Source of the DNA: Methylomonas sp. EFPC3
Lineage (GTDB): Bacteria; Pseudomonadota; Gammaproteobacteria; Methylococcales; Methylomonadaceae
DNA length: 64,000 nt
NCBI RefSeq assembly: GCF_029643245.1
Contig: NZ_CP116398.1
Location: forward strand, 806,001-870,000
Direction of reading: 5' to 3'
The notes beneath the pieces were generated by a model. That model did no database searches. It saw only the letters and a list, made by a program, of their open reading frames with translations, and had not been told where the DNA came from. Positions 37,156 to 45,358 of the stretch are shown piece after piece. Each line of letters begins with the position of its first letter. Within the stretch, counting starts at the first letter, position 1. A program made the position numbers and the translations under genes.

Positions 37156-38016
37156 ATGCAGCGACTCGATTTACCTGATGCACTTGCCGACATTAAGCAA
37201 CTGCCGGCCCTGCCGCACGATGTCCATCACCTGATTCAAGCCTTGTCTGACGACGGTCTGGACTACTCCGGCTTGGCGAAAGTATTGCAGAATCACCCGA
37301 CGATTTGTTCCCGCCTGATCGCCTTGGCCAATTCGGCCTGGCTGAACAACAACGGCGAAGCGGTCACCTCGATAGAGCGCACCTGTTTCAAATTGGGTTT
37401 GAACATCGTACGCGGCGTCAGTATCGGTTTGGCGGTAATGAAGCCATTCAACGTCAATCAGTGTCGCAGTTTCGATATCCGGCGTTACTGGGTCAGCAGT
37501 ATGCTGGCGGCGCAAGCGGCGACCGATCTGGCTTGGGCGTTACCGGACGCGGCAGTCGACGAAGCGTTTGTGCAAACCGTGCACACCGCCGGCATCTTGC
37601 ATAACCTGGGTTTGTTATGTTTGGCCGATACCATGGCGGAACAGACCCAAGAAGCCTTGCGCTTGAAGCGAGCCAATCCGCAATTGCATTTAAACCAGGC
37701 CTTGCGCCAGACCGTAGGCACCGATTACTGCGAAATCGGCGCCCATCTGGCGCGCTATTGGGGAATCCCGGAAGCCTTGTGTACGATCATCGAACATCAC
37801 CGTCATCCCGGTTACCGCGGCGACTATTGGCAGCAAACCTTGGTAGTCGGAGCTGCCACGCGCTTGGTCAGCACCTTGTTCAAGGATGCGGAAATGCCTA
37901 AGTTGGAGATGCTGGAGATATTGGCTGTCGCGGAAAACACGGAACATCGCTGCTTTGCCCAACTGCAAACCGAGTTTGTCAAGACCAAAGAGCTGGCCAA
38001 GGTGTTGTTCGGTTAA
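37156..38016 (+). CDS. HDOD-domain signalling protein
   Basis: A 286-residue protein almost entirely of an HDOD domain, a degenerate relative of HD phosphohydrolases. Visible pattern: LPALPHDVHHLIQALS near residue 14, LAKVLQNHPTICSRLIALANSAW, TSIERTCFKLGLNIVRG, a central HTAGILHNLGLLCLAD, and the IGAHLARYWGIPEALCTIIEHHRHP patch. HDOD proteins bind partners in stress and biofilm signalling and often accompany c-di-GMP genes. The start is the ATG at 37156, three bases after the kinase stop; a TTG two codons earlier is less likely. Probably the last gene of the receptor-YfiR-kinase operon. Confidence 0.88.
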   Translation: MQRLDLPDALADIKQLPALPHDVHHLIQALSDDGLDYSGLAKVLQNHPTICSRLIALANSAWLNNNGEAVTSIERTCFKLGLNIVRGVSIGLAVMKPFNVNQCRSFDIRRYWVSSMLAAQAATDLAWALPDAAVDEAFVQTVHTAGILHNLGLLCLADTMAEQTQEALRLKRANPQLHLNQALRQTVGTDYCEIGAHLARYWGIPEALCTIIEHHRHPGYRGDYWQQTLVVGAATRLVSTLFKDAEMPKLEMLEILAVAENTEHRCFAQLQTEFVKTKELAKVLFG

Positions 38017-38050
38017 AGGCGGCGCGGCTGCGCCCAAGCCGACGCCCGGC

Positions 38051-39481
38051 TCAAAAGAAGAACGGCCGCGGATAAGCCGGAAACGGGTTGCCTTTGCGGT
38101 CGAAAATCTCCGCACTACACCACGGCTTGCCTTTGCCGATGTCCACCGACACGGCCATAAACGCTTCGTCGCCGATAAAGCCTTCGCCTTCGTAACGGTA
38201 TTCGATGCGGTCGCGACTGCGGCGGTTGCCGTCGGTCCATTGCATGAACTCCAAGGTGCGGCCGCCGTAAAAATCGCTGGCGCTTTCGTGCGGATACGGC
38301 CAGTAAAACGGCGACGACACCAGCGAGGTCGTTAAAAACGCAGGGTCCTGGTAACAGCGCATCCGGGCAAAGCTGGAGTTATGCACGTCGCCGGACAGAA
38401 ACACCACGTCGCTGATGCCTTCTACGCGGATGAATTCCAGAATCATGCTGCGCTCGTCGTTAAAGCCGGCCCATTTATCGTCGCCGCCCTTGTTGGGTTT
38501 CGGGTCCGGAAAAAACGGCACGCTGGACACGACGAATTTGACCGGCGCGTTGCGGTTCTGGTGCAGCCAGTCGAAAAAGGCATTCAGTTGCTCGCGGCCC
38601 AGTAGGGTTTTACCGCCCACCGCATTGGCATCGTTGATGCGTAAGGTACGGGTATCCATCACAAAAAACGCGAACGGCCCTTTCGCGAAGCTGTACCAAA
38701 ACTGGCCGTTCGGCGTATCCGGGTTATGCAGGTGCTGGTAGGAGGCGTAAGCCCGCATCCGCATCGCATAAAACCCGCTATCGGCCTCGCTGCGCATCTG
38801 GTCCTTGGACCAATCGTTGCGAATCTCGTGGTCGTCCAGAATCATGTAAGTCGGCACGCTACGCATCAAATTGGCAATATGCGGCAATTGAAACGACTTG
38901 CGGTAAATCTCGCACAAGGCGTCGAAGTTTTTGTATTCGTACAGCTTGTTCAGCGGATCGGCATACACCTGGTCGCCGACCGCTAGAAAGAAATCCAGCG
39001 GCCGCCGCTGATGCAGGTTGGCGATCGAGCGAAAAGTCTTGTCGCCTTTCTCGGCATCGTTTTGAAACAGATTGTCCCAATACAGATAACGACAGGAGCC
39101 GAACACGAACTCCAGCCGGGTATCGTTGCTGCCGCGATCGGTCTTGAATGTTGCTACCGCTTTCTTCGCGCCGGTAACGACCGGGCCGGTAACCGGCGTT
39201 CCAGTCGGCGGCGCATCGGCATCGCGCTTGTACACTACCCCGCATTCCACCCGATAGGTTGTATTGGGCCTGAGCTGATCGAATTGGGCGACGCCGGTGA
39301 AGTCGTAATAGTCCTTCAAAAAGCAAAACTGCGACGCGACCAGCTTGGCGCCCTCGTATAAATCGAACGCGCCATAACAAAACTCCCGGCTGTTATGGTT
39401 GGGACCTTTCGCGCCGCGTATCCAGATCTTGGCGGAGGTGTGGGTGGTGTGGCCGATGATGGGGCCGAGGGTGATGGTCAT
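38051..39481 (-). CDS. PhoD-like alkaline phosphatase D family protein
   Basis: A 476-residue metallophosphatase. It has an N-terminal Fn3-like domain (about 1-110: GPIIGHTTHTSAKIWIRG) and then the PhoD core with FGSCRY (Cys/metal), VGDQVYADPL, ILDDHEIRND, and FLSGDVHNSSFA metal-binding motifs. The usual Tat or Sec signal is absent, so it may work in the cytosol or be exported by another route. The ATG at 39481 follows GGAGG at five bases; a TTG four codons upstream is unlikely. It marks the left side of an AT-rich stretch. Confidence 0.88.
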   Translation of the reverse strand: MTITLGPIIGHTTHTSAKIWIRGAKGPNHNSREFCYGAFDLYEGAKLVASQFCFLKDYYDFTGVAQFDQLRPNTTYRVECGVVYKRDADAPPTGTPVTGPVVTGAKKAVATFKTDRGSNDTRLEFVFGSCRYLYWDNLFQNDAEKGDKTFRSIANLHQRRPLDFFLAVGDQVYADPLNKLYEYKNFDALCEIYRKSFQLPHIANLMRSVPTYMILDDHEIRNDWSKDQMRSEADSGFYAMRMRAYASYQHLHNPDTPNGQFWYSFAKGPFAFFVMDTRTLRINDANAVGGKTLLGREQLNAFFDWLHQNRNAPVKFVVSSVPFFPDPKPNKGGDDKWAGFNDERSMILEFIRVEGISDVVFLSGDVHNSSFARMRCYQDPAFLTTSLVSSPFYWPYPHESASDFYGGRTLEFMQWTDGNRRSRDRIEYRYEGEGFIGDEAFMAVSVDIGKGKPWCSAEIFDRKGNPFPAYPRPFFF

Positions 39482-39734
39482 TTTTGCCTCCAATCCTATG
39501 TTACAGGGCGATTTTCTCAGGTGCCGGACTGGTTTTGTAAGCCTGTCTGCAACGTTTGAATTAACCAGACGTTATTTGAATTCGTGCGGTCGAGGTTGCA
39601 AATCCAGACCTGTTCAAAAAGGATGCATGATTGCAAGACCTGACCTCTTTTACACGTTTTTGCATAAAATTGGTGTCTAGAGTATAGTTTCTCACCAAAT
39701 CGCTAGCTCCGTGGGATTTCAGCAAGCTTTTAGC

Positions 39735-40529
39735 TCACAGTGTAATAAAACGGCTTGGGTTTTGAGTTTGTCCGGTCGCGATGTAGTCGAACACCGCAGG
39801 GCTTCGTTTGTAGCCACCATGATGAGTTACAACTCTTTTACAGTTGGCTACAAAAACATTGAGTAGTTGTGTTTCTACCTGTTCTTTATCTTCTGGGCCA
39901 AATAATCCTAATGCGTTATCGAATTCGGCCAGTCGGTATGCGGATGCTAGTACTTCATCTTTAGCAGAGTGCATTATAAAAAGCCGTTCCAAACTTGAAA
40001 GAGATAAGTTAAATTCTTCATCTATCTCTATGGATTCATTATCAACTGCGCCAGCCATACAATAATAATTTCTAATCAATATCGTGGATGCTTCTTTTAG
40101 TGCTTTTAAGCAAACTCTGGCGCCAAGGCTGTGAGAAATGACATCAACTGTTGTGTTCTTTGAAATTAATTCTAATAATAATCTAAATCTCCTGGCTACT
40201 GCATTCGCTCGTGATTTTGCACTCCACCATTCTAATGCTCTGTCGCCGCCTGGCCAGCTATAGCCTATTATTAAATCGTATTTAAAATCTTGGTTTCTGA
40301 AAATGTTGTTTTCAATAATTTGATAAGCGTCTCTTACTTCTTCATGTTCGTTATTATATCCATGGACAAGCATGCAAACGTTTTTGTCTTTCAGTTCATT
40401 TAGTAAGGTGTCAATAGAAATTTCGCGTATTGTTGTATCTTTTGTGATGTCTATTTCTTTAATAATGTGCCCTTCCGGTAGCAAAGCGTCGGAATTTGTG
40501 AAGTCTAGGCGTGAGCTAATTAATATCAT
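39735..40529 (-). CDS. Alpha/beta hydrolase (DUF900-like)
   Basis: A 264-residue hydrolase with the nucleophile elbow SHSLGAR, preceded by NVCMLVHGYNNEHEEV (oxyanion region) and GYSWPGGDRALEWWSAKSRAN. These three patches match the DUF900 family of alpha/beta hydrolases of unknown substrate. A C-terminal HH pair (VVTHHGGYKRSP) includes a likely catalytic histidine. The gene is distinctly AT-rich compared with the flanks, a sign of recent transfer. Start chosen as ATG 40529; an upstream in-frame TTG is less likely. Confidence 0.75.
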   Translation of the reverse strand: MILISSRLDFTNSDALLPEGHIIKEIDITKDTTIREISIDTLLNELKDKNVCMLVHGYNNEHEEVRDAYQIIENNIFRNQDFKYDLIIGYSWPGGDRALEWWSAKSRANAVARRFRLLLELISKNTTVDVISHSLGARVCLKALKEASTILIRNYYCMAGAVDNESIEIDEEFNLSLSSLERLFIMHSAKDEVLASAYRLAEFDNALGLFGPEDKEQVETQLLNVFVANCKRVVTHHGGYKRSPAVFDYIATGQTQNPSRFITL

Positions 40530-40732
40530 GATGTGCCCCAATTTTTAAAGGTTTGAAGAATAAAGACTGGATATTATAAGTAACAAATACATGTTTTTTC
40601 TGGTTCCAACGTTCCCAATCTGAAATCCGTAATATATTTACTCAGTTGCGATTTATATTGGGCATTGATACTGGTATGGATTTACATCGTATGCTATAAA
40701 TTCCAAATAATTAGTAGATCTATACGCTATTT

Positions 40733-41608
40733 TTATTTTTCACTTTCTTTTTCTGTGTTTTCCTCTTTTACATTTGAGCCGGTAACTATTGATGTGCCAT
40801 TTGCATTTGAAGTGACGGTTGTTGGTGCAAGGTTTTTTGTTAACTCGATAAGTGATTTAATGTTTTGATCGGATATTCCTGTTGTTTTTAGGTTCTTGGC
40901 AAATTCTTCCTGCGCTTTGAGTACATATGGAAGTTCTGTTTTTAGCGCTTCAATGGCACTTTGAAAATAAAATACCTTCACAGAATTATAATCATGTGGA
41001 TGTAGAGTTACGATTTTTGGTGTGAACTGCTGCTGGAAAGTGGGTTTTTTGTTCGTTTCAGTACCAGAGTCTAGCGGAATGTTTTGAATTGAGTTGTTGG
41101 TTACCGTTTGGATCTCTAATGTGATTGGATTTTCCGTTTTGGAGATATTATCCTCAGGGTACCAGCCATTCATCCTGTCAACGCAGTGACTGTGAATAGC
41201 ATCTCTATACATTTGTAGAGATTGTGTTCGGTATATTAAAGGTGTTATTTGAGTCATCACTGCTCTGGCGTATTCGTTGGATAAACTACCATTAATTCCT
41301 GTTTTCGGTTCCGATGCTGCTACTTTCAAAGCATCTGACACAGCGGATGCAAAAGCTTCTCCTACATCAGGTGAAGGCTCAGCGCAAGATGTTATTGTAT
41401 CTCCCCAATCCTTTGAGTTTACTAACACCATCCGCCTGCTTGCGGTTGTTGCAAATGTATTAACTCCATTTTTACTCCATGGCCAAAAATGAGGATTGAC
41501 TGCTATGTCCTGAATGTTTGGATTTGTATCTCTATTCGCGAAAAGAGACGCGCCACAGCCGCTTAGTAGTAAAGATATTCCACTAATTACTAAAATATTT
41601 TTTTTCAT
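40733..41608 (-). CDS. Predicted lipoprotein of unknown function
   Basis: A 291-residue protein with a lipoprotein signal peptide: basic MKKN start, hydrophobic core, and the lipobox LSGC with Cys18. The mature part is not recognised; it contains WPWSKNGVNTFATTASRRMVLVNS, a conserved-looking TITSCAEPSPDVGEAFASAVSDALKVA stretch, and a Ser/Thr/Asn/Glu-rich C-terminal tail that is probably disordered. Cys49-type cysteines in TSCAEP and HSHCVDRM could form a disulfide. AT-rich like its neighbour hydrolase, with which it may have been acquired. Nothing indicates its binding partner. Confidence 0.75.
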   Translation of the reverse strand: MKKNILVISGISLLLSGCGASLFANRDTNPNIQDIAVNPHFWPWSKNGVNTFATTASRRMVLVNSKDWGDTITSCAEPSPDVGEAFASAVSDALKVAASEPKTGINGSLSNEYARAVMTQITPLIYRTQSLQMYRDAIHSHCVDRMNGWYPEDNISKTENPITLEIQTVTNNSIQNIPLDSGTETNKKPTFQQQFTPKIVTLHPHDYNSVKVFYFQSAIEALKTELPYVLKAQEEFAKNLKTTGISDQNIKSLIELTKNLAPTTVTSNANGTSIVTGSNVKEENTEKESEK

Positions 41609-41954
41609 TTCAATTTCCTTTTTAACTGGTATTTATTTTGATATAAATGTATTTTTTTCGTCTTGGTATTTTATTGGTGAGAGTGTGTTGTTAATTTTAT
41701 TTGTCCAATTTCTTGATTGTGGCGGCTTTTTAATATTGATATTAATTAATAGGTTTTTAAAATTGGCAAGAACATCAATACTTTATCTGAAGATTTAATT
41801 ACTTTATATATAGTTAAAGTTTCGTGGAGTTTATTGTCGCTACAGAATCAAAGATCAGCTACATATTTTCTGTACCAGTACAGATGTACTGGATTCATCT
41901 CAAAACCGCTGGGTGTACAATCATTCCACCGCGTCTGCCAGGAGGTCCGTGGCT
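41609..41954. other. AT-rich gene-free stretch upstream of the NarL-type regulator
   Basis: AT-rich DNA with runs of T and A. A 94-residue hydrophobic frame crosses into the lipoprotein gene on the other strand and has no clear start signal, so I do not call it. The right end holds the palindromes annotated separately. Composition resembles the hydrolase and lipoprotein genes rather than the rest of the window. Confidence 0.4.
41870..41892. promoter_or_regulatory. Overlapping palindromes, candidate operator of the NarL-type regulator
   Basis: CTGTAC-CA-GTACAG (41870-41883) is a perfect palindrome, and CCAGTAC-agat-GTACTGG (41875-41892) is a second perfect one overlapping it. They lie 60-85 bases upstream of the regulator start, a natural place for autoregulation. 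NarL/LuxR-type factors bind such dyads, but this pairing is unproved. Confidence 0.45.
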
Positions 41955-42629
41955 GTGAATATTTTGTTAATAGACGATCACTTCTGCGCCCGTGAGGGCG
42001 TGGCGTGTTTGTTGAAACAGATTTACCCGGATGTGCAGGTATTCGAGGCGGAGAACTTTGCGGCCGGCTTGGCGATTGCCCGCGAGCAGGCGTTGAATTT
42101 GGTGCTACTGGATTTGCAGTTGCCGGATCGCAATGGTCTGGAGGGCTTGGCCGAACTAAAACAAGAATTTCCGGATTTATGCGTCGTGATGTTTTCCGGC
42201 GTGGAGGACAGGGAATTGGTGTTTCAGGCTTTGAAATCCGGGGCGATGGGTTTTGTCGTGAAAACTGTTTCGCGGCAGGCTTTTGTCGAGGCCTTACGCG
42301 ACGTATTGTCCGGCAAGGTGTATTTGCCGGCGACGATGGCCGGTAAAGCTTCGTCACAGGCAACAGGCGCGGAGGCGGAAGCCGGTATTCGGCCGGTCAG
42401 CAACCCAGCCAACTTGGGCTTGACGCCGCGCGAGTTTGAAATTTTGCGTTGGATCGCTTGCGGGTACACCAACAAGTCGATCGCCAACAAATTGCATATC
42501 CAGGAACAGACGGTCAGGAACCACCTGCGGCCGATTTTTCAGAAATTCGGCGTGTCGCGGCGCACCGAGTTATTGGTGAAATTATTCGAGCAGGGGATTG
42601 TGTTTGGTTTGCCGGGGGCGGCACCTTGA
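41955..42629 (+). CDS. NarL/FixJ-family response regulator
   Basis: A 224-residue regulator with a receiver (Asp7/Asp8 pocket; Asp53 in VLLDLQLP) and a C-terminal LuxR-type helix-turn-helix (about 160-220: LTPREFEILRWIACGYTNKSIANKL). The start GTG at 41955 is chosen because AGGAGG at 41940-41945 lies nine bases before it; the GTG at 41949 would be only three bases away. No kinase adjoins it. The hybrid kinase at 43.3-45.2 kb, two genes away and on the other strand, is a possible partner. Confidence 0.88.
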   Translation: MNILLIDDHFCAREGVACLLKQIYPDVQVFEAENFAAGLAIAREQALNLVLLDLQLPDRNGLEGLAELKQEFPDLCVVMFSGVEDRELVFQALKSGAMGFVVKTVSRQAFVEALRDVLSGKVYLPATMAGKASSQATGAEAEAGIRPVSNPANLGLTPREFEILRWIACGYTNKSIANKLHIQEQTVRNHLRPIFQKFGVSRRTELLVKLFEQGIVFGLPGAAP

Positions 42630-42667
42630 GGATCGCATAGACATTGTTTTGTCCCTCTAAAATGATA

Positions 42668-42693
42668 AAATAGTTAATCTAAAGTAATTATTT
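42668..42693. promoter_or_regulatory. Imperfect inverted repeat before the toxin-antitoxin pair
   Basis: AAATAGTTA (42668-42676) and TAATTATTT (42685-42693) pair with one mismatch across eight bases, ten bases before the antitoxin ATG. Phd/YefM-type antitoxins usually repress their own promoter by binding such a site. Low information content, so only suggestive. Confidence 0.35.
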
Positions 42694-42702
42694 GTTTCTG
42701 TC

Positions 42703-42963
42703 ATGCAGCTCACAGCATCCCAACTTCAATCGAAACACAAAGCTCTGATCGATGCCCTTAAACGCGGGGAGTGTGTCGAGATTACGTATCATGGCCAAGT
42801 AGTTGGCGTCGTTCATCCTGCCGTGCCCACTGTTAACTCGGAGGAGCAAGAAGCGGCAATGAATGAGTTTTTTGGTATGCATCGTGATGCCAGTATCGTG
42901 ACCGTGGAAGATGAATTGCGTAATATCCGTAGAGGTCGCCGGAGTCGGCTGAGTGATCTTTGA
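42703..42963 (+). CDS. Phd/YefM-type antitoxin
   Basis: An 86-residue antitoxin. The N-terminal half (MQLTASQLQSKHKALIDALKRGECVEITYHGQVVGVV) has the Phd/YefM strand-helix-strand fold that binds DNA as a dimer; the acidic-basic C-terminal half, ending RNIRRGRRSRLSDL, is the likely toxin-binding and protease-sensitive tail. It overlaps the PIN toxin gene by 11 bases, the classic arrangement. Operator-like dyad just upstream. Confidence 0.85.
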   Translation: MQLTASQLQSKHKALIDALKRGECVEITYHGQVVGVVHPAVPTVNSEEQEAAMNEFFGMHRDASIVTVEDELRNIRRGRRSRLSDL

Positions 42964-43333
42964 TACCAATATTTTGATCTATGCCGACCGTGGCGTCGTC
43001 TCAGCCAAACAGTTGATTCTTGATACTCAGCAACGGTCCATTTCCGCAGTCACCTACATGGAGTATGTGCCGTTTTGTCGAAACAAAAAGGAATTGGCGA
43101 TCTTCGAAAATATGCTGCAAGCCCTACAATTCAACATTCATGAAGTCGATCATGGGATTTCGTATCACGCCAGACAACTGGTTCGCCAATTTGCGCTGAG
43201 TCACAGTATGGAAATGGGCGACGCCTTGATTGCTGCTACCGCTATGGCGCGCAAGGAGCTGTTATGCAGCAGCAACGTCAAACACTTTTCCCAGATCAAG
43301 GGTCTGATGCTTGATCATTACCAACCCGATTAA
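42953..43333 (+). CDS. PIN-domain toxin (VapC-like)
   Basis: A 126-residue PIN ribonuclease expected to cleave RNA, for VapC toxins often tRNA. The acidic catalytic residues are visible: Asp4 in FDTNILIY, Glu37 in TYMEY, Asp90 in EMGDALIAATA, with the following SSNVKHF loop. Start GTG 42953 lies inside the antitoxin gene, so translation is coupled. The partner is a Phd-like antitoxin rather than a VapB AbrB-type, a mix that is known. Confidence 0.88.
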   Translation: MIFDTNILIYADRGVVSAKQLILDTQQRSISAVTYMEYVPFCRNKKELAIFENMLQALQFNIHEVDHGISYHARQLVRQFALSHSMEMGDALIAATAMARKELLCSSNVKHFSQIKGLMLDHYQPD

Positions 43334-43339
43334 ACCGGA

Positions 43340-45205
43340 TTAATATCTCGTCACTGTAGTTGGCGAATTATTTTTTTCTAGCTCCAGCGCCTTAACCATC
43401 ATCCCCATCAACACGTCCGACCTTGCAGGTTTGCGCAGCAGACCAGTGTTGGCCGGCCATTTGGCTTTGTCCTGATCGCTGATACCGGCCGCGGATAGCA
43501 CCAGAATCGGTAGCGGGCCGCAGTCGGCGTGGACCGCGGCGACGATGTCGTGGGCGGTTTCTTGGTTGCCAAGGTAAAAGTCGGTAATCAATAGATCCGG
43601 AACCAAAAGATTGTCGGCCAATGCCAGTCGGGTTTCGGCCAGCGTCGTGGCGGTTTGCACGTCGCAGCCCCAAGCCCGGAGTTGGCAGCTCAGCGCTGCC
43701 AGCATTTCGGCGTCGTCGTCCACCGCTAAAATATATCGGCCGGCCAAGTCCCCGGTTTGCGTCGGCGAATTGCCTGCGGCTTCGGCGGAGTGGACGATCG
43801 GTAGTTCGATGCGAAAATCGCTACCGTGTTGGGGGCGGGAACACAATTCCAGCCGATGTTCGGGTAGGTGTTGAATGGCGGTGGCGACGTAGGCCAGGCC
43901 GATGCCTAAACCGGGAACCGTCTGGTCTGACGTGCGGCGCCGGCCGCGGACGAATTCCTTGAAAATCTCGCCTTGCACCTCAGCGGCGATGCCGGGCCCG
44001 CTGTCGCGAACGTGCAGCTTTAACCGGTCCGGGCCGATTTTGACTGCTGACACGACGATCCAGCCGCTTTGGGTGTATTTGATGGCGTTATCCAGCAGGT
44101 TGCCGATGATTTGGCTCAAAATGCTGGGATCGCTGTAGACATTGAACGGCGGGCTTTGCCGCAGATGCACGATCAATTTCAGATCGCGCTTGGCGGCTTG
44201 CGGGGCGAATTGATTTTCCAGCCCGGCCAGCAGCAGGTTGATGTCGACGTGAGTCAACAATGGCCGCTGAGTGCCGTTCTCCAGGTTGCCGATGTCCAGG
44301 ATGTGGTTGATGGCCCGGCTGAGTTCGTCGATGGCAAAGCCCATGCGACCGGCGATTGCTTGCAAGTGCTGGCCGGCCGGTTCGGCGCAGGCCGTTTCCA
44401 GGACCGATGCGTAACAGTTCAAGGCCTGCAAGGGTTGCCGCAGGTTGTGGCTGAGCTGGCGCAGGAAGCAGCTTTTGCGTTCGGCGATGATTTCGACTTT
44501 GCGTTTTTCCCGAAACGAATTGCGGGCGTAAGCTTCCAGTTGGCAGCGGGTGCAGACGCCGAACAGGTTGACGATACACAGGTTTAATATCGACGGAATC
44601 AAATCGACGATGCTCAAACCCAGCCAGTAGCCGGCCAGCGGCATCGCCAACGTCGTGCTCCAGCCAAAACCTATCGTCGCCCGCAACGACATGAACATCT
44701 GGCCGTAACTGAAAAAATACATCGGCAGCAGCGCCGGCCAGGTTTCCTGGTAGTAGCGCGGGTTGTCCTCGATCAACAGCACGGCGATCAGCTGGATTGC
44801 AGACAAGCCGGCGCTCAGTTTGGCGACACCGTTGATTTTGTCTGCTGCGTTTGGACACTGTTGCAAATAGTGGAACAGACCGAATAGCAGCAGCACGATC
44901 GGCAGGCGCATACACGCGTTGGCTTTAGAGGCAGTTCCGGTGTGTAGATCGAGCAGGATATAGGCTAGAAAAGCGCAAGCGCCCAGGGCCAGCGCCCATT
45001 TCAGCGGGGACAGCAGTACCCGGTAACGTTCGCGCCAAAATTCCTGTTCGGTGTCGGCATCGAATTGCGGAATGGCAAATAGCCGGCGGGGTGTAAGCGC
45101 GGCACACAATTCTTTGAGATTAAAGGAAATAGAGGCCGGTGCGGCCGGCGGCCCGAGAAAGGATTTTACTGAAAAATGTGCGACGAACGGCCTGGAACTG
45201 AGCAT
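43340..45205 (-). CDS. Membrane hybrid histidine kinase with C-terminal receiver
   Basis: A 621-residue protein. About six membrane helices occupy residues 68-220 with short loops and no large periplasmic sensor, so the membrane region itself likely senses. HisKA has His253 in LRQLSHNLRQPLQAL, and the HATPase has NLLDNAIKYT and GIGLAYVATAI. A receiver at about 490-610 has its phosphoacceptor in LLITDFYLG. The FLRQLSHNLRQPLQAL type is found in kinases paired with NarL-family regulators; the regulator at 41955 is the nearest. ATG follows AAGGGAT. It ends seven bases beyond the PIN gene on the opposite strand. Confidence 0.9.
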   Translation of the reverse strand: MLSSRPFVAHFSVKSFLGPPAAPASISFNLKELCAALTPRRLFAIPQFDADTEQEFWRERYRVLLSPLKWALALGACAFLAYILLDLHTGTASKANACMRLPIVLLLFGLFHYLQQCPNAADKINGVAKLSAGLSAIQLIAVLLIEDNPRYYQETWPALLPMYFFSYGQMFMSLRATIGFGWSTTLAMPLAGYWLGLSIVDLIPSILNLCIVNLFGVCTRCQLEAYARNSFREKRKVEIIAERKSCFLRQLSHNLRQPLQALNCYASVLETACAEPAGQHLQAIAGRMGFAIDELSRAINHILDIGNLENGTQRPLLTHVDINLLLAGLENQFAPQAAKRDLKLIVHLRQSPPFNVYSDPSILSQIIGNLLDNAIKYTQSGWIVVSAVKIGPDRLKLHVRDSGPGIAAEVQGEIFKEFVRGRRRTSDQTVPGLGIGLAYVATAIQHLPEHRLELCSRPQHGSDFRIELPIVHSAEAAGNSPTQTGDLAGRYILAVDDDAEMLAALSCQLRAWGCDVQTATTLAETRLALADNLLVPDLLITDFYLGNQETAHDIVAAVHADCGPLPILVLSAAGISDQDKAKWPANTGLLRKPARSDVLMGMMVKALELEKNNSPTTVTRY

Positions 45206-45358
45206 GTTACCGATCCCTTGTGCGGTGCAGACAGCGGCTGTTGGCGGAGGCTCGCAAGCGCTGGCGGCGTGGCTTTGTTGTTATGGCTCGGTCGGCATTC
45301 TCCCGGCTAATCCAGAATTAGGCAAGGTAATTTCTAACGGTCCAAACGGTTCTTTTTA

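Noticed and set aside
40665..40868. A 67-residue frame on the plus strand
   Set aside because: It lies antisense to the end of the lipoprotein gene and its sequence looks like low-complexity AT-driven residues.
41514..41798. A 94-residue hydrophobic open frame
   Set aside because: Overlaps the start of the lipoprotein gene on the opposite strand, no ribosome site and AT-rich DNA readily gives such frames.
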